From: JACMQX01 sp040385105
Lineage (GTDB): Bacteria > Pseudomonadota > Gammaproteobacteria > Burkholderiales > Burkholderiaceae_C
DNA: 64,000 nt
Reading direction: 5' to 3'
Assembly: GCA_040385105.1 (NCBI GenBank)
Contig: JAZKHY010000015.1
Span: forward strand, 111,438-175,437
Positions 33,520 through 40,648 of the stretch are shown here, piece by piece (positions within the stretch are counted from its first letter, which is position 1; every line of letters starts with the position of its first letter). The translations under genes were made by a program, and so were the position numbers. The notes beneath the pieces are model-generated. The model did not search any database and was not told where the DNA came from. It saw nothing but the letters and a program-made list of their open reading frames with translations.

Positions 33520-34146
33520 ATGCAACCCACCCTCAATGCCACCGTGTTCATCGTGGACGACGACGCCAGCGTCCGTGAGGCCCTGGCCTGGCTGCTGCGC
33601 TCGCGCCGGCTCTACAGCGAGCTGCATGACAGCGCCGAGGCTTTCGAGCGCATGCTGGACAGCGGCTTTGTGCCCGGCCAGCCCTGCTGCCTGCTGCTGG
33701 ACGTGCGCATGCCCGGCATGAGCGGCCTGGCGCTTTTCGACAAGCTGCTGGAACGCGGCCTGGCGCAGGCCATGCCGGTGATCTTCCTCACCGGCCATGG
33801 CGATGTGCCCACGGCGGTGGATGCCGTCAAGCGCGGCGCCTTCGACTTCTGCGAAAAGCCGTTCTCCGACAACGCGCTGGTGGACCGCATCGAGCAGGCC
33901 ATCAAGCTGTCGGCCGCGCACCTGGAGGCACTGGGCGCCAAGGCCGGCCTGCGCCAGCGCCTGACCGAGCTGACCGAGCGCGAGCGCGATGTCATGGGCC
34001 TGGTGGTCGAGGGACTGCCCAACAAACTGATTGCCGACCAGCTGGACATCAGCGTGCGCACTGTGGAGGTCCACCGGGCGCGGGTGTTTGACAAGATGGA
34101 AGTGAAGTCGGCGGTTGAACTCGCAAACCTGTTGCGTGGTCTCTAG
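33520..34146 (+). CDS. FixJ/NarL-type response regulator
   Basis: A 208-residue DNA-binding regulator, partner of the kinase just upstream. The receiver domain has the acidic pocket Asp13-Asp15 (IVDDDASVRE), phospho-acceptor Asp61 (LLLDVRMPGMSG), the switch Thr in FLTGHGD and Lys in EKPFSD. A LuxR-type helix-turn-helix follows (residues about 145-205: LTERERDVMGLVVEGLPNKLIADQL, then VRTVEVHRARVFDKM), as in FixJ and TtrR. Its stop shares the palindrome CTAG with the stop of the opposite-strand small gene. Targets are unknown; the operon itself or divergent glnE are candidates. Confidence 0.92.
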   Translation: MQPTLNATVFIVDDDASVREALAWLLRSRRLYSELHDSAEAFERMLDSGFVPGQPCCLLLDVRMPGMSGLALFDKLLERGLAQAMPVIFLTGHGDVPTAVDAVKRGAFDFCEKPFSDNALVDRIEQAIKLSAAHLEALGAKAGLRQRLTELTERERDVMGLVVEGLPNKLIADQLDISVRTVEVHRARVFDKMEVKSAVELANLLRGL

Positions 34147-34289
34147 TCGCTTTTCTTCTGCGCCTCTGGATCTTCTGCAGTTGGCGGGTCGGGCAGCTCG
34201 CCTTTGTGGCGCCCCGAGAACATCGTCCACCACACGATGAACACGAGCAAAACCAGTGCTCCGAGCGCTTCAAGCAAAATCAGTGTCAT
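34143..34289 (-). CDS. 48-residue single-pass membrane protein
   Basis: A very short gene. The product MTLILLEALGALVLLVFIVW starts with one hydrophobic segment (residues 2-22) and continues with a basic turn (SGRHKG) and an acidic tail ending KKSD, so it should be an inner-membrane microprotein with a cytoplasmic tail. Its stop TAG (34143-34145) overlaps the TAG of the response regulator, and its ATG (34287-34289) overlaps the ATG of mltA on the other strand, so it exactly fills the gap. The sense of the hydrophobic pattern and its fit argue that it is real; I recall similar small proteins next to mltA in related genera but cannot verify that. Confidence 0.6.
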   Translation of the reverse strand: MTLILLEALGALVLLVFIVWWTMFSGRHKGELPDPPTAEDPEAQKKSD

Positions 34290-35472
34290 GAAACGTCTCC
34301 TGTGGCATGTGTTGGGTGTGGCGATTGTAGGAATGCTGGCCTCCTGCGCCAGTGCGCCGCCGCAAGGCCCTGAAGAGCGCCTGCCATCTGCGCCAACCAT
34401 ACAGCCGCCCGTGACGGCACCGGCGCAGCCTGCCTCGCCCAGTGCCGCCCTGCCGCCCGACACCGCGCCCCTGCCTCCCGCCATGCAGCAGGCCAAAAGC
34501 CGCTGGGTGCCGGTGCGCTGGGCCGAGCTGCCGGGCTTTGGCGACGATGCGCTGTTCGAGGCCTGGAACGCCTGGCTCAAGAGCTGCGAGCGCCCGGGGC
34601 CGGTGTTCGCGCCCTTGTGCGGCGAGGTCCGTCGCCTGAGCATCGGCAGTGTTGACGAGCAGCGCCACTGGATGGTGCAGCGTCTGCAAGCCTACCGGGT
34701 GGAGCCGCTGCAGGGTGCGTCCGACGGCCTGCTCACCGGTTACTACGAACCCCTGCTCGACGCGCAGCGCCAGCCCACGGCCACCCACAACGCGCCCCTG
34801 TACCGGCCGCCCGCGACGCTCGCCTCGCGCAAGCCCTGGTACACCCGCCAGGAGATGGAGACGCTGCCCGAGGCGCGCGCCGCGCTGCGCGGACGCGAGA
34901 TCGCGTACCTGGCCGACCCGCTGGACGCGCTGGTGCTTCAGATCCAGGGTTCGGGCCGGCTGCGCATCACCGAGCCCGATGGCAGCCAGCGCATCGTGCG
35001 TGTGGCCTTTGCCGCGACCAACGACCAGCCCTACCGCAGCGTCGGCAGCTGGCTGCTGCAGCAGGGCGCGCTGCGCGACGCGTCCTGGCCCGGCATCAAG
35101 GCCTGGGCGGTGCAGAACCCGCAGCGCGTGAACGAAATGCTCTGGGCCAACCCGCGCATGGTGTTCTTCCGCGAGGAGGCGCTGTCCGAGCTGGACGCCG
35201 CCTTCGGCCCGCGCGGCGCACAGGGCGTGCCGCTCACGCCCGGCCGCTCCATCGCGGTGGACCCGGGCAGTATTCCCTATGGCACGCCGGTGTGGCTTGC
35301 ATCCACGGGGCCGGTGACCACATTGCAGCGGCTGGTGCTGGCGCAGGACACCGGCAGCGCCATCACCGGCGCTGTTCGCGCCGACTACTTTGCCGGCACC
35401 GGGGACCAGGCCGCTGAGCTGGCAGGGCGGCTGAAGCAGCCGCTGCGGCTGTGGGTGCTGTGGCCGAAGTGA
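34288..35472 (+). CDS. mltA: Membrane-bound lytic murein transglycosylase A
   Basis: MltA cleaves glycan strands of peptidoglycan from the outer membrane inner face. The 394-residue protein has a lipoprotein signal MKRLLWHVLGVAIVGMLASC (lipidated Cys20), a proline-rich linker, the MltA barrel domain (LTGYYEPLLDAQ, YLADPLDALVLQIQGSGRL) and the C-terminal 3D domain with the three catalytic-type aspartates (VDPGSIPYGTPVWL, AQDTGSAITGAVRADYF). The start at 34288 is the first ATG giving a signal peptide, and it is supported by the lipobox; the frame upstream is not. A small lipoprotein gene follows 29 bases later. Confidence 0.95.
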   Translation: MKRLLWHVLGVAIVGMLASCASAPPQGPEERLPSAPTIQPPVTAPAQPASPSAALPPDTAPLPPAMQQAKSRWVPVRWAELPGFGDDALFEAWNAWLKSCERPGPVFAPLCGEVRRLSIGSVDEQRHWMVQRLQAYRVEPLQGASDGLLTGYYEPLLDAQRQPTATHNAPLYRPPATLASRKPWYTRQEMETLPEARAALRGREIAYLADPLDALVLQIQGSGRLRITEPDGSQRIVRVAFAATNDQPYRSVGSWLLQQGALRDASWPGIKAWAVQNPQRVNEMLWANPRMVFFREEALSELDAAFGPRGAQGVPLTPGRSIAVDPGSIPYGTPVWLASTGPVTTLQRLVLAQDTGSAITGAVRADYFAGTGDQAAELAGRLKQPLRLWVLWPK

Positions 35473-35501
35473 TACCGTTGCACAACGCCCAAGGAGCCGA
35501 C

Positions 35502-35822
35502 ATGAACAAGCAAGCCATTGCCATCACCGCCGCTGCAAGCCTGCTCGCCGGCTGCGCGGGCATGGGCCCGGCTGCCGACCTGCCGCGCTACCGCTGCGAG
35601 CACGGCATCGAGTTCACCGTGAAGTTTGTGGACGACACGGCCGTGCTGGACGGCTCGCGCGGCTACGACGTGCTCTACCGCGATGCAGGCGGGCAGACGC
35701 CTTCGCAGTCGGTCTACAGCAACCCGCGCATGCGTGCCGAGTTCGGCCTGGGTGCCACGGGCCGCGAGGCCATCCTGCGCTACCCGCTGCTGCCGCTGGT
35801 GGCGCGCTGCGCGCGGGACTGA
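35502..35822 (+). CDS. Small lipoprotein, possibly MliC-like
   Basis: A 106-residue predicted lipoprotein: MNKQAIAITAAASLLAGC gives a lipobox with Cys18. The mature 88 residues contain RYRCEHGIEFTVKFVDDTAVL and a C-terminal LVARCARD, i.e. one N-terminal and one C-terminal cysteine on a small beta-rich domain, as in MliC/PliC lysozyme inhibitors. Sequence similarity is too weak to be sure. A good AAGGAG ribosome site at 35491-35496 supports the ATG at 35502. It follows mltA by 29 bases and is probably co-transcribed. Confidence 0.65.
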   Translation: MNKQAIAITAAASLLAGCAGMGPAADLPRYRCEHGIEFTVKFVDDTAVLDGSRGYDVLYRDAGGQTPSQSVYSNPRMRAEFGLGATGREAILRYPLLPLVARCARD

Positions 35823-35859
35823 TGCCGCCGGTGGTGTAACAGCCCGCCCATTCACTGAA

Positions 35860-35904
35860 CTGTCATGCCGCCATCATGCGGCTGTCATCGGGCCTTTCTA
35901 CGCT
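35860..35904 (+). promoter_or_regulatory. Triple Pho box and -10 element upstream of phoX
   Basis: Three 7-base direct repeats spaced by exactly 4 bases: CTGTCAT (35860-35866), CCATCAT (35871-35877) and CTGTCAT (35882-35888). The outer two equal the E. coli PhoB half-site CTGTCAT. A possible -10, TACGCT (35899-35904), follows after 10 bases, the spacing used by PhoB-activated promoters. The spacers are GC-rich rather than AT-rich. This explains phosphate-starvation control of the alkaline phosphatase gene that starts at 35959. Confidence 0.8.
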
Positions 35905-35958
35905 TGTGAGTTCACACAGGCAGCAACCCATACAGGTAGCACGAAAGGCAGTACCCCG

Positions 35959-38256
35959 ATGAACGCATCCACCAAGACCGAGAACCTGGCCCTTGCGGCC
36001 CCGCACGACAGCGAAGACTGCAACACCAGCAGCAATCCCTCCATCGACACCATCATCCAGACCCGGCTGAGCCGCCGCGGCCTGTTCCGCGCCAGCGTCG
36101 GCACCGCCGGCAGCGCCCTGTTCGGCAGCCTCGCGCTAGCAGGCTGCGGCGGTGGCGATGACGCCCTGGCCGCAGCGCCCGCCCCGGCACCGGCGCCCCT
36201 CGCGCCGGCCGAAGTCAACATCGGCTTTGCCGCCGTGCCCAAGAGCATGGCCGACGTGGTGGCCGTGCCTGCCGGCTACACCGCCACCGTGCTGTTCGCG
36301 CTCGGGGACCCGATGACGGCGGCAACACCTGCCTATGCCAACAATGGCACCGACACCGGCTTTGACACACGTGCGGGCGACCACCATGACGGCATGGAGT
36401 ACTTCGGCCTGAATGCGGCAGGCACCGGCCGCGATGCGTCCAACAGCGAGCGTGGCCTGCTGGTGCAGAACCACGAGGCGACCAGCCATACCTCACCCGA
36501 AATTGCGTCGGTGTACCTGCATGCCGATGGCGGCACCAATACCTTGCCGCGCCCGGCAGCCGAAGTCGACAAGGAAATCCCCATCCATGGGCTGTCAGTC
36601 ATCGAGGTGCGCAAGAATGCCGCAACCGGCGTGGTCAGCTACGTCCAGGGCTCCGCGCACAACCGCCGCGTCACGCCGCTGACGCCGGTGCAGATCTCGG
36701 GCCCGGCGCGCGGCAATGCGCTCATGAAGACGGCGTATTCGTCCACCGGCACGGACGCGCGCGGCACCATCAACAACTGCGGCACCGGCTACACGCCCTG
36801 GGGCACTTTCCTGACGGGCGAAGAAAACTGGTCGGGCTACTTCACGCGCGGCGCTGCGGACGATGCCGCCCGCGGCGGCGCCGCTGCGAACAGCGTCGTT
36901 TCGCTCAGGCGTTATGGCCGCAACCAGGGAGCCGCCAGCCGCCACGGCTGGGAGACGGGCGGCGTCGCCGACAAGTACGCACGCTGGAACATCAGCCAGA
37001 CCGCTGCGCCTGATGCCACGGGCGACTACCGCAACGAGCTCAATACCTTCGGCTTCATCGTCGAGATGGACCCGTACGACCAGGCCGTTGCCATCAAGAA
37101 GCGCACCGCCCTCGGCCGCTTTGCCCATGAAAGCGCATCGTTCGGCATTCCGGTAGCGGGCAAGCCCCTGGCGGTCTACCAGGGTGACGACTCGCGCGGC
37201 GAATACATGTACAAGTTTGTTTCCGCGGCCAACTGGGACAACGCGGACTTCAACGCAGCCAACCGCATTGCCACCGGCGACAAGTACCTGGACAGCGGCA
37301 AGCTCTATGTTGCCAAATTCAATGCCGACGGCACCGGCACCTGGATCGAGCTGGCCATTGGCAACGCCGCCATCGACGGCTATCTCACATACGATTTTGC
37401 CGACCAGGCCGATGTGCTCGTCAATGCCCGCCTGGCAGCAGACGCTGTCGGCGCGACCAAGATGGACCGCCCCGAGTGGTGCGCCGTGCATCCCAAAACG
37501 GGCGAGGTGTACTACACACTGACCAATAACAGCAACCGCCGTGTTGAACCTTCGGGCAGCTCGCAGTTTGCGCTGGATGCCGCCAACCCGCGCGCCTACG
37601 CCGACTCCTATGGCGGTGGCGCGGCGGGCACGCCTGGCAACATCAACGGCCACATCATCCGCATGAAGGAGAACGGCGGTGAATCCGCAGCAACCGCGTT
37701 CACCTGGGACGTCTACCTGTTTGGTGCGCAGTCCGATGCCAGCCTCACGCAGGTCAACCTGTCGGCGCTCACCGCCGACCAGGACTTCTCCAGCCCTGAC
37801 GGCCTCTGGTTCAGCCCGAAGACCGGCCTGTGCTTCATCCAGACAGACGACGGCTCCTACACCGACGTGACCAACTGCATGATGCTCATCGGCAAGCCGG
37901 GCGTGGTGGGCGACGGTGCAACCACCACCTTGACCTACACGCGTGCAGACACCACCACCTTCAACGTCACCACGCCGGTGGGCAAGAAGCCGACGGCCAC
38001 CACGCTCAGGCGCTTCCTGGTCGGCCCGAAGGACTGCGAAATCACAGGTTGTGCGGAAACGCCGGACGGCAAGGCCCTGTTCGTGAACATCCAGCACCCG
38101 GGCGAGACGCTCCTCAAGGCCAACCTCGGGACGCCGGCTTCCTATGCCAGCCACTGGCCCGGCAACGCCGGCTACGGCGCAGGCGGCGCAAACGCCCGCC
38201 CGCGTTCGGCCACGATCGTGATCACCAAGAATGATGGCGGCCTGATCGGTACCTGA
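35959..38256 (+). CDS. phoX: PhoX-family alkaline phosphatase (Tat-exported)
   Basis: PhoX releases phosphate from organic esters outside the inner membrane, using Ca2+ and iron. The 765-residue protein has a long N-region, the Tat motif SRRGLF (residues 38-43), a hydrophobic stretch and a lipobox-like LALAGC (Cys63) before a glycine-rich start, so it may be a Tat lipoprotein. The body matches the PhoX/DUF839 family: DTRAGDHHDGMEYFGL, LVQNHEATSHTSPE, GTFLTGEENWSGYF, GRFAHESASF, YQGDDSRGEYMYKFV and RPEWCAVHPKTGEVYYTLTN. A clear AAAGG site precedes the ATG. A triple Pho box stands upstream and a strong terminator follows, so it is a single-gene unit. Confidence 0.93.
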   Translation: MNASTKTENLALAAPHDSEDCNTSSNPSIDTIIQTRLSRRGLFRASVGTAGSALFGSLALAGCGGGDDALAAAPAPAPAPLAPAEVNIGFAAVPKSMADVVAVPAGYTATVLFALGDPMTAATPAYANNGTDTGFDTRAGDHHDGMEYFGLNAAGTGRDASNSERGLLVQNHEATSHTSPEIASVYLHADGGTNTLPRPAAEVDKEIPIHGLSVIEVRKNAATGVVSYVQGSAHNRRVTPLTPVQISGPARGNALMKTAYSSTGTDARGTINNCGTGYTPWGTFLTGEENWSGYFTRGAADDAARGGAAANSVVSLRRYGRNQGAASRHGWETGGVADKYARWNISQTAAPDATGDYRNELNTFGFIVEMDPYDQAVAIKKRTALGRFAHESASFGIPVAGKPLAVYQGDDSRGEYMYKFVSAANWDNADFNAANRIATGDKYLDSGKLYVAKFNADGTGTWIELAIGNAAIDGYLTYDFADQADVLVNARLAADAVGATKMDRPEWCAVHPKTGEVYYTLTNNSNRRVEPSGSSQFALDAANPRAYADSYGGGAAGTPGNINGHIIRMKENGGESAATAFTWDVYLFGAQSDASLTQVNLSALTADQDFSSPDGLWFSPKTGLCFIQTDDGSYTDVTNCMMLIGKPGVVGDGATTTLTYTRADTTTFNVTTPVGKKPTATTLRRFLVGPKDCEITGCAETPDGKALFVNIQHPGETLLKANLGTPASYASHWPGNAGYGAGGANARPRSATIVITKNDGGLIGT

Positions 38257-38309
38257 CAGCCGCCGCACGTCAGCCAGAACAAGAAGGGAAGTTCCGGTCC
38301 AGCCGGTTG

Positions 38310-38345
38310 CCCGGCTCCCAGGTGGGGGCCGGGTTTTTGTTTTTC
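38310..38345 (+). terminator. Rho-independent terminator after phoX
   Basis: CCCGGCTCCC (38310-38319) pairs with GGGGGCCGGG (38324-38333) through an AGGT loop, with one T-G wobble, and is followed by TTTTTGTTTTT (38334-38344). Only the plus direction has a T-run. Confidence 0.9.
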
Positions 38346-38372
38346 GTATTGGCCTGCGCGAGCAAACGGCCC

Positions 38373-40025
38373 CTACCGCTCCACCACAAACCGCGTCACC
38401 GCAGGCGGCGACTCCCCCACGTGAAACGCGAGCTTGCGGTCCCGCAGTTCTGCATCTGATGCCGTGATGCGGTCGAAGCGGCGCAGGTGCTCGGTCCATG
38501 ACTCATCCACGATCTGCTCCACATAGTGCCCCGGGTCACCGATGTCGTGCAGCAGGTGCCACTCCAGCGCGCCCTGGCGCAGGCGGCTGCGGCGGCTTTC
38601 CTGCATGACGGCTTCGAACTCCTTCGCGCGGGCCGGATCGATGCGGAAGTCGATGGACACCACCACGTGGCCTGACACCGGTGCCACATCGGCCACCGGC
38701 GCCTTCATGGCGGTTGAAGGCGTCAGGTCTTCCTCGATGCTGAGATCGCGCGACACCCGCTGGACCACCACCATCGCAATCGAGCCGGTGATGGCCGCCG
38801 CGCCCAGCGCAATATGCACCGTGGTCATGGTGGCGACCTGGCCCCAGATCGCCGCACCGGCCGCGCTCGCGCCCATGATGGACATCTGGTAGATCGACAT
38901 GCCGCGCGCCCTGACCCAGTTGGGCAGCCCCAGCTGGGCCGAAACGCTCAGCGAATTCGCGGCCGCCAGCCAGGCCGCGCCGCCCAGCAGCATGGCCGGC
39001 ACGGCCACGTAGACATTGGGTGCCACGGACATCACGGCGGTCGAGCCGGCCTGCACCAGGGTCGCGCGCAGCACCAGCGCTTCTGTGGACATGGCCTGGC
39101 GCAGCCGCGGAAGGAAGAAGGCCACGCAGATGGCGCCCGCGCCCATCGAGGCCAGCAGCAGCGTGTAGGTGCCGGCGCCGCCGCCGTCCAGGTCGCGCGC
39201 AATCAGCGGCAGCAAGGCCAGCACCGCCGTGGACTGCAGGAAGAAGAGCGAGATGCGCACCAGCACCGCCTTGATGCGCTCGGACTGCCGCACAAACTGC
39301 ACGCCCACCCGCATGGCGCTGAAGAACGGCTCGCGGCCCAGCGGGCTCGGCGTGTGCACCCGCTGCCAGCGCAGCACGATGAAGCCTGCAATTACCGACA
39401 GGATCGCGTTGAGCACAAAGACCCACATCGAGCCGGCGCCGGCAATCAGCGCGCCGGCCACCAGCGGGCCGATGATGCGCGAGGCGTTCATCGACACGCC
39501 GTTGAGCGCCAGCGCCTGCGGCATCTGCGCGCGCGGCACCAACTCAGGCACGATGGCCGAGAACACCGGCCAGCGCAGCGCCAGGCCGATGCCATTGGCA
39601 AAGGTCAGCAGCAGCAGCAGCGGCGCCGACATGATGCCGGTGACGACAGCCACGCACAGCATGATGGCGACAACAGCCATCCATACCTGGGTGAACAGCA
39701 GCAGCTTCTTGCGGTCCACGATGTCGGCCAGCGCGCCGCTGGGCAGGCCCAGCAGGAACACCGGCAGGGTCGAGGCCGTCTGCACCAGCGCCACCAGGAT
39801 GGGCTTGGTAGTCAGCGTGGTCATCATCCAGGCGGCGGCCACGTCGTTCATCCACATGCAGATGTTGGCGGCGAACCAGGTGGTCCAGAGCATCCGGAAC
39901 ACCGGAAAGCGCAGGGGTTGCAGGGCCGTCCAGCCGGCCGGGCCCCTGGGCCGGGCGCTGGTGCTGCTTGCGGCGGCGGCCGCGGACTCTTCCTGTGCGT
40001 TGTCGGGAGGTGGGGGCATGGGCAT
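38373..40025 (-). CDS. MFS_3-type exporter with C-terminal ABM-like domain
   Basis: A 550-residue protein. The first 440 residues are a 12-segment MFS carrier of the MFS_3/enterobactin-exporter-like group (WTTWFAANICMWMNDVAAAWM, LPSGALADIVDRKKLLL). The last 100 residues, from VVVSIDFRIDPARAKEFEAVM, look like an antibiotic-biosynthesis-monooxygenase (dimeric alpha-beta barrel) domain, which is known in this carrier group but not explained. I chose the ATG at 40025, 7 bases after the Lrp stop; 40019 is an alternative. Co-transcription with the upstream Lrp gene suggests the regulator controls an amino acid or metabolite exporter. Confidence 0.85.
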   Translation of the reverse strand: MPMPPPPDNAQEESAAAAASSTSARPRGPAGWTALQPLRFPVFRMLWTTWFAANICMWMNDVAAAWMMTTLTTKPILVALVQTASTLPVFLLGLPSGALADIVDRKKLLLFTQVWMAVVAIMLCVAVVTGIMSAPLLLLLTFANGIGLALRWPVFSAIVPELVPRAQMPQALALNGVSMNASRIIGPLVAGALIAGAGSMWVFVLNAILSVIAGFIVLRWQRVHTPSPLGREPFFSAMRVGVQFVRQSERIKAVLVRISLFFLQSTAVLALLPLIARDLDGGGAGTYTLLLASMGAGAICVAFFLPRLRQAMSTEALVLRATLVQAGSTAVMSVAPNVYVAVPAMLLGGAAWLAAANSLSVSAQLGLPNWVRARGMSIYQMSIMGASAAGAAIWGQVATMTTVHIALGAAAITGSIAMVVVQRVSRDLSIEEDLTPSTAMKAPVADVAPVSGHVVVSIDFRIDPARAKEFEAVMQESRRSRLRQGALEWHLLHDIGDPGHYVEQIVDESWTEHLRRFDRITASDAELRDRKLAFHVGESPPAVTRFVVER

Positions 40026-40032
40026 CGAGGCC

Positions 40033-40530
40033 CTATTGTCCCCCGGCGCGCAATTTGCCGCCCAGGTGCTTGAGCGGCAGCGCGCTGGAGGCCTTGACTT
40101 CACCCAGCGAAAAACTGGTGTGCATGTCCTTCACATGGGGCAGCGTGATCAGGCTCAGCATGGCAAAGCGCGAGAAGCTGTCCAGGTCCTGTGCGATCAC
40201 CTGCAGCTCGAAGGTGCCGGTGCCGCTGATGTAGTGGCAGGCAATGACCTCGGGCAGCTTGCGGATGGCTTCTTCCAGGACCTTCATTGCCTCGCTGGTG
40301 ACCCGGTCAGCGTCCAGACGCACAAAGGCCAGCACGCCCAGGCCAATCTTGCGGCGGTCGATTTCGGCGTGGTAGCCCTTGATGTAGCCGCTTTCTTCCA
40401 GCGCCCTCACGCGCCGCCAGCAGGGCGCTGCCGACAGGCCCACCCGGGTGGCAAGTTCCGTATTGGTCAGGCGCCCGTCCTGCTGCAGTTCTTCCAGGAT
40501 GGCGATGTCGAACTTGTCAAGGCTTTCCAT
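40033..40530 (-). CDS. Lrp/AsnC-family transcriptional regulator
   Basis: A 165-residue regulator with an N-terminal winged helix-turn-helix (TNTELATRVGLSAAPCWRRV, then LEESGYIKGYHAEIDRR) and a C-terminal RAM amino-acid-binding domain (GVLAFVRLDADRVTSE ... ISGTGTFELQVIAQDLDSF). The start MESLDKFDIAILEEL is the family standard; the longer in-frame ATG at 40617 is rejected. It is divergent from the indolepyruvate oxidoreductase gene, 118 bases between starts, so it probably senses an amino acid (perhaps aromatic) and controls that enzyme and the exporter downstream. Confidence 0.92.
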   Translation of the reverse strand: MESLDKFDIAILEELQQDGRLTNTELATRVGLSAAPCWRRVRALEESGYIKGYHAEIDRRKIGLGVLAFVRLDADRVTSEAMKVLEEAIRKLPEVIACHYISGTGTFELQVIAQDLDSFSRFAMLSLITLPHVKDMHTSFSLGEVKASSALPLKHLGGKLRAGGQ

Positions 40531-40648
40531 AAGTGGCAATTCTACGCAAGATTCTTTCTGAGAAGCTCCGAAACGAGGCAAAGAAAGCAAAGACTTATCC
40601 GGGGGCCAGGCATACACTTTGCCGACGCCCTACGGAGACCGAAGACAA

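Noticed and set aside
35905..35916. TGTGA-GT-TCACA dyad just after the Pho box, resembling a CRP half-site pair
   Set aside because: The spacer is 2 bases instead of 6, so it does not fit a CRP site; probably a chance small palindrome in the leader.
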